Shown: positions 41,353 to 55,127 of the stretch, piece after piece
Position numbering within the stretch: the stretch's first letter is position 1
Layout of the letters: the number at the start of each line of letters is the position of its first letter
NCBI GenBank assembly: GCA_023053545.1
Contig: JAKZAN010000007.1
Span: 8,556,001 to 8,620,000, forward strand
Origin: Lepidurus packardi
Lineage: Eukaryota; Arthropoda; Branchiopoda; Notostraca; Triopsidae
Reading direction: 5' to 3'
DNA length: 64,000 nt
The notes under the pieces: model-generated
Told to the model about the DNA's origin: nothing
What the model saw: the letters and a program-made list of their open reading frames with translations, nothing else
The model's database searches: none
Program-made: the position numbers and the translations under genes

Positions 41353-41715
41353 GGCTCAATATACTGCAATACGGCATGTTATGGGTGTTTGTTGAAGGGC
41401 CTTCGGCTTACTCTTATTTGCAAAAGGATTGGTCCCACTAACTTTTTTCCAAGGTTTTCTTTTATCCGTTAGTCGGTCTTTGTCCTCCTGGTTTGCCTTT
41501 CTAGCTGACACTGAAGAAGTCCTTCTGAAAATGTCCTTTCTTAAAATGTTCTTTTTAAAATGTCATTTTTACTTTTATTTTAATTTAATTTTGTTTTATT
41601 TTCATTTTCATGTTTGTACTTTGTGATTTTGTCGACGTAATTATACACGTGTAAGTGATTTAATTTTAGTATTAGTCTTTATTTGACTTATTTCGTCTTC
41701 ATATTCCTCTTTCAT

Positions 41716-42590
41716 TTGCAGATTTTCTATAGAAATTGAATATATGAAGTACAGTGCAGTAATTGAGTACATTAAGTTCCTTGACTATTTCGATCAAAGG
41801 ATCGCGTTTCATGTTATCGCGTTTCATGTTCCTATTTTTTTTAGCTGACCCTCAATGAAAAGAAATGAAATGAAAGTCCTTTCATTTTATTTGGTTTTAT
41901 TTTTATTTTCCTATTTTTTACTTGTAGATTTTGTAGAGAAATTGAATATGTTAAGGGCATAACATTAATTAAGTGTATCAATGGCAGTATTAAGTACTTT
42001 AGTGAAAGAATTTTGTGCGTATAATGAAGGAAAAGTATTCCAAGAAGGGTCAAAGAGGGATGTACAGTCTATTTTAGTAGATTTAATTTAATATTAATTT
42101 GTTTCGTCTCCGTATTCTTTCCTTTCATTTTTACTTGGGATTTTCAATAAAAACTGAATTTAATAAGTACAGTACAGTAATTGAGTATATTAAGTACCTT
42201 GACTAAGTACTTTGGTCAAGGGAGCTCGTTTCATATTCCTATTTTTTAACTTGGGAATTTCCAGAGAAATTGAATATTCCTCTTCTTCGTATTCCTATTT
42301 TTCGTTTGGAGCTTTCCTACAGAAATTGAACATATAAAATACATTACAGTAATGTAATTTTCCAGGAATTTTTCACAGTGATTGAGTATATCAAGTACCT
42401 TAACGAAGTATTTTAGTCAAAGGAGGTCTCATGTTCCTATTTTTTACTTGCGGATTTTCTGTAGCTCTAGATAAATTGAGTATGTTAAGTATATTACAGC
42501 AATTGAGTATAGCCCTGTATTAAGTCCAGTACTAAGTACTCTAGTCAAAGGAATTTTGTGCGTTGAAGGAAAAGTGGTTTGAGAGGGGTC
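41716..42590. repeat. Degenerate tandem repeat array, A/T-rich
   Basis: At least five imperfect copies follow one another. Each has the order GATTTTCTATAGAAATTGAAT, AAGTACAGTACAGTAATTGAG, TTAAGTACCTTGACTAAGTA, TTGGTCAAAGGA and TTCATGTTCCTATTTTTTACTTG in variably diverged form. Spacing varies from about 120 to 240 bp. No coding content. Confidence 0.65.
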
Positions 42591-43058
42591 AAAGAGGGTA
42601 AAGAGAACATTCCACGTTAATCCTGCGTAAGGGCTTATCATACCGAACGGTACTGTGTTGTGCTATACAATGCTTTACCTGGATTTCGACAACGTACGGT
42701 ATCTGTTCGTGTCCCATGGGAATTTCCCCGTACCAGACGTGTAACGCAATACAACACACCACTTTGATGATGAAAAAAGACAGAACGAAAGAAAAAGGAA
42801 CAGGTTTAGTAAGGCATCCCTTTTTTGTGTATGACGCTTATCGCATCTCATTCTTGTCCATTTCTCTGTCGGTCTTGACATGGTTTTTGAAACCACACTG
42901 GGTGAAGAGGAGAAATCTGAAGGGAAAAATAAATTTAGAAAAAGAATGTAATAAAGCATAAAAAAAGAGTCATGACAAGAAAAGCTCACCATAAGACCTA
43001 CTTGGCAACGCACTTTCCACGCCATTTTTGTCTGGGTCAGAGCTCCCTATATCTCCCT

Positions 43059-43236
43059 TTACGATTACGATAGTTACGATATTACGATATTATTAGTTAC
43101 GATTACGATAGTTATTACGATATTATTAGTTACGATTACGATAGTTATTACGATATTATTAGTTACGATTACGATAGTTATTACGATATTATTAGTTACG
43201 ATTACGATAGTTACTTTACTTTACTACAGTTACGAT
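43059..43236. repeat. 33-bp tandem repeat (TTACGATTACGATAGTTATT family)
   Basis: Four near-identical 33-bp units containing TTACGATTACGATAG and TTATTACGATATTATTAG run head to tail, preceded by a shortened unit and followed by TTACTTTACTTTAC. The near identity indicates recent expansion. Confidence 0.9.
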
Positions 43237-46200
43237 AAACTATCCTTGCAACTAGAGTGGAAAAGTTGGGGGAAATTATGAAACATTTCGGCTTGCATTT
43301 CGGAGAAATATGGCATGCCTAAGAGGGGGGTCTTGAGTGGTTTGGGTTTCGCCAAAAACCCATGTTATTGCATGCGTCAATGCGGCCTGACTGGTGTTTT
43401 CGGAGCGATTGCATCAAGTCTGATTATTTCCCTATCGATACCATGCCATGCAAATTAGCCTTGTTTTACTGTACATGCGGGTCTTTCCCTCCCAAGGGAC
43501 AGGAAAAATTGGCTGTAAGGCGCTAGACTATCCCTCTCAAGTGGCGCGTGACCGCGGAAGTAGGTAGAGTTTAGGGTTGCAAAAGTTGCAAGCCTCGCGA
43601 CTGGGAAGGAAAGGATGATGTGCTGGCCGGTTTGGCCGCTGTTCAAGGGTGTGGAGCGCATTTGCCAGCCTGGTAATGAAAGTACGGGTCCAAGTGCCGT
43701 TAGTCAGCCAGCCCATGGCGCAGTGTTTTGCGTAAAGTTGGAGAGAGAACGAAAAGTTTAGAAAAAAAAAGGAACAAAATAATTACAAAAAGGATCTGCT
43801 TGCGGTTTTCCGGGGCCAACCAAACGGAAATTTGTTGACGTCAACTTAACCATTCAGGTCTAACTGTTGTTGTTGAATTAAACTCATTTCCGTACCCGTT
43901 TTAAAACGCGTTTTTTATGCTAATGCAGGGGGGGGGGTGTTAAAAAGGGATTTTTATTTTAATTGCCTTAACTGATGAATGTGAGCAAATGTAAAGCTCC
44001 AGAAGCTTATCTTTGGGCTCTATCTGGTGCGTTTTATCAAAGCGAACAAGTTTTGACGAGTCAAGTACACGAGTACTTTATGTTCCGACGATAAAGCGTG
44101 AAAAGCTGCGAAAGTTACTGTGTAATCCCGAGTGGCTTTGAAGGATAACCACAGCATTACATGCGTTACTGTAAATGTAGGTTGGAAAACGAGCAATGCA
44201 GGTCGGCAACTATGACCTGACCTGCTAAGAAGCGGGGTAAAAGCCGGTACTTGTAATCTAGGGAAGTTATCATTCACGATTTGGGGTAGACATGAGGAAC
44301 TTTGGGCTAAAAGTCACGACTTTCGGGAGTACACTGGCCTCCTTTTTTGTTGCGTGTTTAGTGAAGCAAAATGCTTTCTTTCTTTGTCTTTTTTTCGGGT
44401 AGAAAGGAGGAGTCAAGAGGAGAAAGGATTTAGCTATTGTGGAATTCTAAGTGATTAGGTAAAGGACGTTTTACCGATTCTAATCTGCCGTTTTGAAAAG
44501 AATACATAAAAATGGACAGCGAATGGGTGCAATATAGCACAGGGAACAACCAGGATGTGGGTTGGGAAGGTTTGGGAGTTCCGTAACGTACCAAGCTTGC
44601 CAAGATCCAATTTTCTTGACGTAAACGTTTCTTCAAAGTTGTAAAAACAATGTGTCATAATGTCTTCTTCAGTTTGGAAAGTATGCGTCATATAAATTAC
44701 AATTACGTTTATATAAATTGTGTACTTGCATTTCTATAATTTATAACATTATTTCGTATGAATATGTAAGTATGCAATTATATACAAGAAATGCAAGTGT
44801 ACAATATATATGTTATATATAAAATATGGAGGACCTGGAACGTGTCCCAAACCATTTTTCTCAAAAGGGATGAGAATTTACTTGGGAGAAAACTGTGGAT
44901 TTCTCATATCCGGTTCACATCCGCAATTATAAATTACAATCCCTTCTTTTGGCTGTCAAATACAAGGCTGGCAGTTTAGCACCTGTCGCTGGGAAAATAG
45001 CTTGGGATTCGTAGCATTGAACTTATTGAGTGATTTGATATCAGTGCCATTAGCCAACAGGTGTTATCCAATGGAACAAAGACCCTGTATACATTTAAAA
45101 CAACGCAAGACTTTCAAGTAGCCAAGTTAAACCATTGTATCTATTCTTTAAAGCCAACAACGTTTATTTTTTTATGTATTATTATTTTAGTTTTTAGTAT
45201 TTTTTTACACGCGTTAGCAAACAGTACTACCTTTTGCACCAATATACTGCGTTTTTACTTTATTGTACAGTTTTAAAATAAACTTGAAATAATAAAAGAG
45301 TTGAGTTAAAACACATCTTTATTTTTAGAACTCGTACGCATTTGGGTGTTTAAGACTGTAGTGGGCGTTTTCCTCATCGTGTAGTATAGTGTTGCAGTGT
45401 ATTATTTATTTCCTCACTGTTATTGTTGTTTTCTTTTCAAAGGAAAAGCCTTCAGCAGAGACTCATTTGCATGTTAAAATGATTTCATATGCTAGACGCA
45501 AGGGCTCGCGAGTTGTAGCTTAAACTAAGTGTAAAGCGTGTGGGGACTGTTGTGATGCATGAGATCTGGCCTAATGTAGTGCATTCTAATTGGTTACTCG
45601 AAGGAATATTTGGGTGTTGTATTTAAAAATAAAGAAAAAAAGGAGTGTTCGGAAACGATCTCAGGAATTGTGGACGTAACCTTGGGTGCGGAGAAGCGCG
45701 GGAGAGCGTGATATGAATAGTGTAAAAGAGTTGACAGGAGCAAATAAGGCAAAGTTCACAACCTAAAAGAGGTAAAAAAAAGAAAACTTGGCAGGTCTAT
45801 CGCTACTACGTCTTTTCTATGCATTTTCCGTCCTTTTTGTATTATAATTTACGCAAACCGTATTCTATAAGGGACCTTAAAACGGTTGTTTCTTTGGAGC
45901 TGCCGGGGCATGTCAGGAAGCGTTGGTCTGCATGTAACCAAACTCTCTAAAACCACATAATGAAGGTGGAACGCTCCAATACATTATAAAAACTTGAGTG
46001 TGTTTGTCCTTCCTGTAACGCGCGGCTTTTTTGTTTGGCGTCTAGGAGTTTTTAAAGAAAAGACCTTTATGCATAAAAATGCCACTTCCTTTTCCTTGGG
46101 TAGTAGTCATGGGCACGCAAAGGCGTTCGCAGTTCGACTTTTAATTCCCTAGGACGAATCGCCGGACATGCTTAGCGAGTTGCAAAGGAAATTGAGTTCG

Positions 46201-46721
46201 TAAGCAGTGAAACGAACTGTGTTCGCTTTTACAGTTACCGTAAATTCAGAAACCTTGTCTGTCATTCAACTCGTACCGAGTCTGAAGTTCTTTTCGCCTA
46301 ATCTGAGTGTCTTCTAATCGTCTGGCTTTTTAGCTTCTTTAGGGTGTTCAGACATGTTTAGTCACGCTTTTAACGTGGAAGTTTGATGAGGAACATGGGA
46401 CAAACATCCGGCACACAACTTGATGACCTTTTTCTCGCGAGGGGCATCGTTTACGTGTCCTGTCCTAGCTCAAAGTGACTTGGGGACGAGAGCGAATGTT
46501 TATTTTAACTTTGGGGGGTTATCTTTCGTGCTTGTATGTGGACACGATCCAAAAATCTATGTAGGAAAACTTTCAACGATTTTTCTTTTATTTTTAGTCA
46601 TTTTATTCACAATATTTATTTGTTTTTTGTAGTTATTTTGTTTAGGGAATTATGAATTTATTCATTTACTTATAGTTATTGTATAGTTCTTTATTCATTC
46701 GTTTATATACAGTACCTGCCG

Positions 46722-47065
46722 TTTGTGATCACGTTTTCAGTGAATATTGATACAATTAAGCGGAGATTCTAATCGAAAATCCGACATATGTATGAAAGCC
46801 ACAAAGCATCGTTAGTTTTTTACACTTTCCCACGTTTCCTTTTTATAGATTCACTAGACCCACTAATGCTCATTTAGTAACGACTTTTCGACAATTTTGT
46901 TGAGATATTTCGGAATTCCTAATTTAACGGCTGCTTCCCTTCGTCCCCAATCTTTTAAATTTAACTTGTCATAAGTTCCAGTAAGCCATAACTTCTGTTT
47001 ACATTTACATCAACTCTTTTCATGTTCGTCGCAATTTTTCTATAGATTTTTTGGCTCAACACTGT
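46722..47065 (-). mobile_element. Possible decayed Tc1/mariner-like remnant
   Basis: Read on the minus strand, the segment starts CAGTGTTGAGCC next to TA, similar to the ends of the MITE at 31.3 kb. After a frame break it encodes a helix-turn-helix-like stretch (DWGRREAAVKLGIPK). The other boundary is uncertain. A degraded transposase N-terminus is possible but weak. Confidence 0.3.
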
Positions 47066-47716
47066 ACATATGAAGATTCTTTTTAATTTGTTTCTAAGAT
47101 CTGGAAGTGTGATTCTAATAGCCGACAAAAATGCTACGAATTTTATCGTTTTTAATCGGTCCTTTAACATTTGATTCCATAAAGTGGTTGATTCTAGTAA
47201 TCAGTGATCACCATAAGCATCTACTGTAGTTACTTATTCATTTATTTATTTTAGTCAAGTTAGTTTTTGTCTTTTCAAATGATGGTTAACTTGGACCATG
47301 ACTTTTTTTGGTATGTGTTTTGGTAAACTGAACTCACGCTTTCAATCCAGATGGTGAGGTATTTTGCATTTGCTCAATATGACGTTTGTTTGTCTCAATT
47401 GCAGATTTGGTAAAAAAAAAAAAAAAAAAATAAAGAAGAAAAGACGCCACATTTTAGCGAGTAGAAAGTTCGGCCCGTACGGTTTTTCTTTGTTTTTGTG
47501 GAACACACCAACAACACCCTGGATCTGTGGTGGTGGTTCACCCGGTCGCGGCCAGCGTCTACGTCTTCTACAGCCTCTTCTTCGTCGTCGTCGTCGGTGG
47601 TTGGGGTAAGCAAACCGCAGCACCAACAGCTCAAAGCCGGGGTCTGTCCGAATAACAATAATACGACGACCCAATTGAAGCCTCGGCAGACCAACGACAC
47701 CCAGAAGAGCACGAAG

Positions 47717-50422
<2,706 letters not shown>

Positions 50423-51563
50423 GACCACCTTCGCCCCAAAGCCTCTTTTGAGGGTCTTTTTTTACGTTTCAAATGAAAAACAAAACAAACACAAAATGGG
50501 AGAAAGGCGATCGAGGAGAATTGGCAGAAAATCAGAAGACAAAGACAAACCTTATCTTTTAAAGTTCTCTCACTGCCACTGTGTTGATAGACCAGGGCGA
50601 CATAGCACTACCACGGGATGGAGGCAGTATGGGATCCATTGGGGTGGAAAGGGAAGAAGCCAACCTACTCTCCGGAAAGAATGCTAGCAGCTATTGGGAA
50701 TAACTATTATTATTATTATTTTGGATTCTTTTGTTTTTTTATGGGTGTCTATGTAATGTAGTTGCCACGATCTCAGCATGACGATAGAGGAGGCACAGAG
50801 CGTGCCCAGTAAGTTATCGTGTGATTTGTAACGTGCACTTGAAGCACTGGGATTTTTTTCCTTGGGGTTTGTCTCTGGTCGTATGGCGGATTCGGAAAAC
50901 GGGAACGGAAACAAAGTTATGTGAAAGCTACGTGAAAGCCGTAATAAGAGAACCAGTTTGCTTTCGTATGTAGAGGGGGAAAGGTATATTTGACTATTGG
51001 AAGAGGGCTTTGAAAAAGGGGCAGAAAAATAGGTTCAAAAACTTGTAATAGGTCCAACAGATGGCCCCATGTAAATAGTGTACAGTACAAACAAATATCC
51101 CTGATTTCCTCGTGGAACTTGCTTCTCATCTTTATTGTTGTTTACTTTTGTTTCCTATATATTTCGTGCCATTTTACTCATTTTTAGCGTAAAAAAATAA
51201 GTAAAAATCTTCTTTTTGCATTCGTAGCAAACAAAGAGGGGAAAAGACAACGAAAAAGAGGGTTTTGGAGTTAGCAAGAACTTGTATTTTTATTCGTGTC
51301 AATAAGTTAAGGTTCAATTAAGGCACTAAATTGATAGTCTACGAGAGCAATAATGCGAGCCACAGACAGATCTACCATTGCACGGCACATTTGAGATATG
51401 AAACTATCTTTGGCACAGGTTAGAAGTTTTTTTTCGTTAGCTAGTATTTTCGAGAGCACCGTGACGCGAGCCCACACACAAACTTATAATAATGCTTTGT
51501 CATCCAACAACTTTTCCTTTTTTAAAAATGATGTGTTTTGAACCCGAGTGATGCATAACATCA
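50423..51563. other. Intergenic, convergent 3' ends of tricornered and Ilk
   Basis: About 1.1 kb between the two stops. It should hold both 3' untranslated regions. No coding exon seen. Confidence 0.5.
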
Positions 51564-53347
51564 TTACACTCGCATCTTTTCCAAGATGGGTAATATCATA
51601 TCAAAGGTGGGTCTCTTGCCAGGATCCTCGTTCATGCAGATACGGGTCAGCTTGGATAAATGCGGTGAGATCCCGGGAGGTATTGGCACTCTCAATCCTT
51701 CCAACGCAACCTTTCAAGACCCATTTTAATTCACAGTTCAAAGGTAAAATTGAAAGAAATCGTTCATTACTTTCAAGCCAGCTTCCATGGGTGATAAATC
51801 AGAGAAAGGCACTTCTCGAGTGGCCATTTCCCAGAGTAAAACAGCGAAACTCCACATGTCAGCAGCTTTGGTGTTAATTTCCGAGGGTTTCTTTTGTAAA
51901 GCTGTCAAGAAACTATTTTCACGATCGTTCTTCTTAACACATAGTTAGAAAATACCTTCTGGAGCCATCCATTGTGGGTTGTATACTTTTCCTTTTTCTT
52001 GAAAGGAGAACTTGGCATCTGCCATGTTAATCCGCGCGGTCAAGTCCTCGTCAATCTAAGATTACAGAAACGATGGCACGGGCAACAAGGGACAGGTACA
52101 AGCGATTAGGACATGCTGGACAAGAAGCTTACCATAACATGTTTGGAAGAGACTTGGAAATTGGGGAGTTGCTTTTCGAGTGAATGTAAGAAGGCCATGC
52201 CTCGAGCGATATCCAATGCAAAACGAACAGCTTGGGCAGTGTCTACTACGAGACCTTGTCCTTCGTGCAGAACCCGGTACAAGGATCCGTGAATCATGTA
52301 TTGGTTAATCACGACAAGGTTGGGTGGGTCATTGGTGCACCCGACCACAGGCAACACATTGGGATGTGAAAAAATGCTGAAAAAAAGGGAGAATGAGTCT
52401 TGAATAAGTTTTTATGTTAGGTTACCGAAGTCGCGGAAATTCTTCGTTGAAATCGCGAGAAACGCGAGCCGTGCATTCTCTCACGTTTAGAATCTTTGCC
52501 ACGATATCAATGCCTTGCCATTTGCCCTTCCAAGACTCCCCAGAGGGCGTTTGGGCGATTTTGGTGGACAACGCTAATTCGTTGAGATTAATTCCTTTAT
52601 GTCTGGAAAGCGTAGCGTCTCCTAATAATTCAGGAAGAGATTACATGATAAGTTGACTGATTTAATAAACTAATCTGCATACTGCTGCGAGTTTTGCGGC
52701 CCAACCAGCTCTGATCCTTGAAGCCGATCCTTTTTAAGTCTTGGCCATTCTCGACAGCCAGTTCGTGCAAGTTTTTGGCCAGGGAGCCTTTGCATTTATC
52801 CAATGGGATTTCGCCGTATTTATTGGTGACGGAGACTAAAGCTCCATTGGTCACCAAATCCTCGGCTATGGCCTGGTAGCCCCAAAAGCATGCATAATGA
52901 AGTGGAGTATTTCCATGTTCGTTGACGAAATTAATATCCGCACGGTTCTTGAGTAGCTAGACATACATAAAAGACTTATTAGCATAACTGGGTACTTTCT
53001 GAGTGTATGCTTTGTTATCTTATACAAGCTGAACAATTTCTTTATGACCATGGGCCGATGCCAAGTGAAGAGGCGTATCGTCTCCCATGTTGGTAGCATT
53101 CACTCGAGCACCTCTTTGGATTAGCATTGTAACGAGGCTTAGGTGACCTTCTTTTGCAGCCCAATGCAAAGGGCTGAACCCATGATCGTCGCTAAAAATA
53201 CAATAAGCTTTTAATTACAACGAGTCTTTGATGTAGGCTTTTTGTTTCTGAAGATTACCCTTGATTCATGTCATGTTCAGTGTCATCCAGCCACACACGA
53301 ATTTGAAGCGCGTTTCCTTCACGACACCAGTGGAAAATATCCTCCAT
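51564..53347 (-). CDS. Ilk: Integrin-linked kinase, with a one-base frame break
   Basis: Eight exons (53259-53347, 53026-53191, 52683-52956, 52426-52621, 52133-52376, 51956-52056, 51771-51901, 51564-51710) match ILK end to end; without the extra base the protein would have 448 residues (human 452). The N-terminal ankyrin repeats are clear: [52 protein letters not shown]. The kinase-like domain has [75 protein letters not shown], and the end ILEKM. ILK is a pseudokinase scaffold binding PINCH and parvin at integrin adhesions. In exon 6 one extra base near 52020-52021 breaks the frame at the Ala-Asp-Ala-Lys site, the position of the family's DVK motif. All other phases fit, so a sequencing error or a rare allele is likelier than a dead gene. 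Confidence 0.93.
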
Positions 53348-53716
53348 GCTCTAGCAGGTTGAAGTCACTTCCACTTGTTAGCTTATCGATGCAATGAAAC
53401 GATCTGTTAAGAATTTTTAACAAAAACGGTTGTTTACTAAGTTTCGTTTGTGGTTTACCTTAAAAGGTTACGTCCCAAGATTTTGACAACCAGAGGGGAA
53501 AACTTGCCCTGCCCAAAAACGTAATGTTTTGATCGCAGAAGAAGGAATAACCTAGCGACATCAAGCGAAGGAACACTAGACTTTCTGTCTCGTCTAGTTA
53601 AAGCCAAAAACCTTTGAAAAAAGTCGTATCACAACAGTGAATATCGCACATAACAAAGATTTGTTCTACGAGTGAACATTGGTTAATACCGACAGCAAAA
53701 TAAGGCCTCATCCATC
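53348..53716. promoter_or_regulatory. Bidirectional promoter between Ilk and WBP4
   Basis: Start codons are 369 bp apart and diverge. The interval holds both 5' leaders and presumably a shared promoter. No clear TATA box is seen. Confidence 0.5.
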
Positions 53717-54939
53717 ATGTAAGCCTCTGCTTTTCTTACCTTTACTATTATTAAAACTCATTACTATGAGTTTTAATTATATATCTGTTGTTTAGGACGG
53801 AATATTGGAAATCAATCCCCAAGAAATTTTGCACGTTTTGCAAATGTTGGATGTACGATAATAAATCGGTAAGTGGAGAAAATTAGGATACTCTCCGAAT
53901 ATTGATTTATGTATTTCTCAGAGTGTCGAATTCCACGAGAGCGGGAAAAGTCACAAAGCCAATGTAGCCAAACGGATCAGCGATGCCAGACACAAAACCG
54001 TCGTCGACCAAAAAAATCAGCAAGATTTCACTGCTGAGCTCCGGCGAATCGAAGATGTATAAAAGGAGCCGTCTTTCTTACGTTGTTTATGGCGTCTTTT
54101 CTTACGTTATTCTCTCTTGCTAGGCTGCTATGAGATCGTACCAAAAAGACGTTTTAGCCAATCCAAATCTTGCACCTGCTGCTTCTTTAGGTGGTAGCTA
54201 CCGATCGGGCGGTTTCCAGAGCCAAGATCAAGTCCCGTTATGGTTTGAAGCCAAGACAGATGAGGGTTTACCATATTTCTTTAACTTCGACAGTGGAGGT
54301 AACTGTTTCCGAACTCTAAAAACCGTTGGTCTGATGAGTTGTGCTAGAAACCCAATGGGATCCGCCCGAGGATGGATACATGTCTATAGAAGATGCTTCG
54401 AAAGCTAGCAAAGAGCACGCTTTGCCTGCAACCACGCTCAAAAACTACGAGAAAGCCAAGATTGAGCAAAGCATCAAGCGCAAATTGGAGGCCAATGTTA
54501 ATTTAAGTCTCAAGTTGGATCCTCCTCCTCCACCGCCCCCTCCGGCTGACTCCGCATCCAATTTCAAAGAAGATGAGGAGACATTACCTAAAGTGGAGAG
54601 TTTTGAACCTGCATTCGATCCTGTCGCTGCAGCGAATCCTTATGGCGAGTGGAAGCGGTTCGACCCACCCAAGTACGTTTTCAGCACCAGGGCTTGGAAA
54701 CTATAACAATGATTATAATGTCCGTTTTTAGGCCTGCGAAAGCTGTAGATTTGCAGTTGCCGCACGTCGACTACGTCGAATTGAAAGTACCTGCTTTGGC
54801 CAGCGAATCTAAAATCAAATTCAAGGAAAAAGTAGCGCCCTTACCTACCAGTAAAAGTGAAGCTAAAGTAGAATTCAGCTTCAAGAAAAGAAAATTGGGC
54901 GATGGCAAGAAAAGCATACGACAACGAGGAGAAGATTAA
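53717..54939 (+). CDS. WBP4: WBP4/FBP21, spliceosome-associated zinc finger and WW protein
   Basis: Six exons (53717-53718, 53796-53868, 53922-54056, 54124-54298, 54348-54672, 54732-54939) give 305 residues. The start codon appears to be split: AT at 53717-53718, donor GTAAGC, then G at 53796. The result is MTEYWKSIPKKFC, matching the family start MADYWKS. A matrin/U1-type C2H2 finger uses C13, C16, H30 and H36. A single WW domain spans LWFEAKTDEGLPYFFN to GETQWDPPEDG; human WBP4 has two. A Pro run (PPPPPPPP), NPYGEW and the C-terminal KIKFKEK, FKKRKLG and RQRGED motifs follow, as in human. The family is a component of spliceosomal B complexes binding proline-rich splicing factors. Confidence 0.94.
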
Positions 54940-55127
54940 GTTAGGGAACTTGGTTTCAATGCATTTTTAATGAATGGGTACCACGCTGTCGCTCTCAACA
55001 AAATTTGAGGAATTATAGCTTACACAATAAAAAGGATGTACAACATGTAGATCACTTCGGGTTTTTTGTTCACCATTGCCCACTTCCATCTTATGGAAAG
55101 TACACAATAGCTACTTTCAGTTTCTTT

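Larger units (their letters stand above)
42591..47716. other. Upstream region of tricornered
   Basis: Apart from the short repeats listed separately I see no coding exon. The region should hold the tricornered promoter and any noncoding 5' exon. In-frame sequence extends upstream of the chosen tricornered start to about 47498 but is low-complexity (Ser and Asn runs). Confidence 0.45.

Noticed and set aside
44020..44277. 85-codon minus-strand frame
   Set aside because: No recognisable content or splice sites; chance frame in a gene-free region.
47411..47431. Long A-run upstream of tricornered, considered as a retroposon tail
   Set aside because: No flanking target duplication could be found, unlike the A-run at 21.45 kb.
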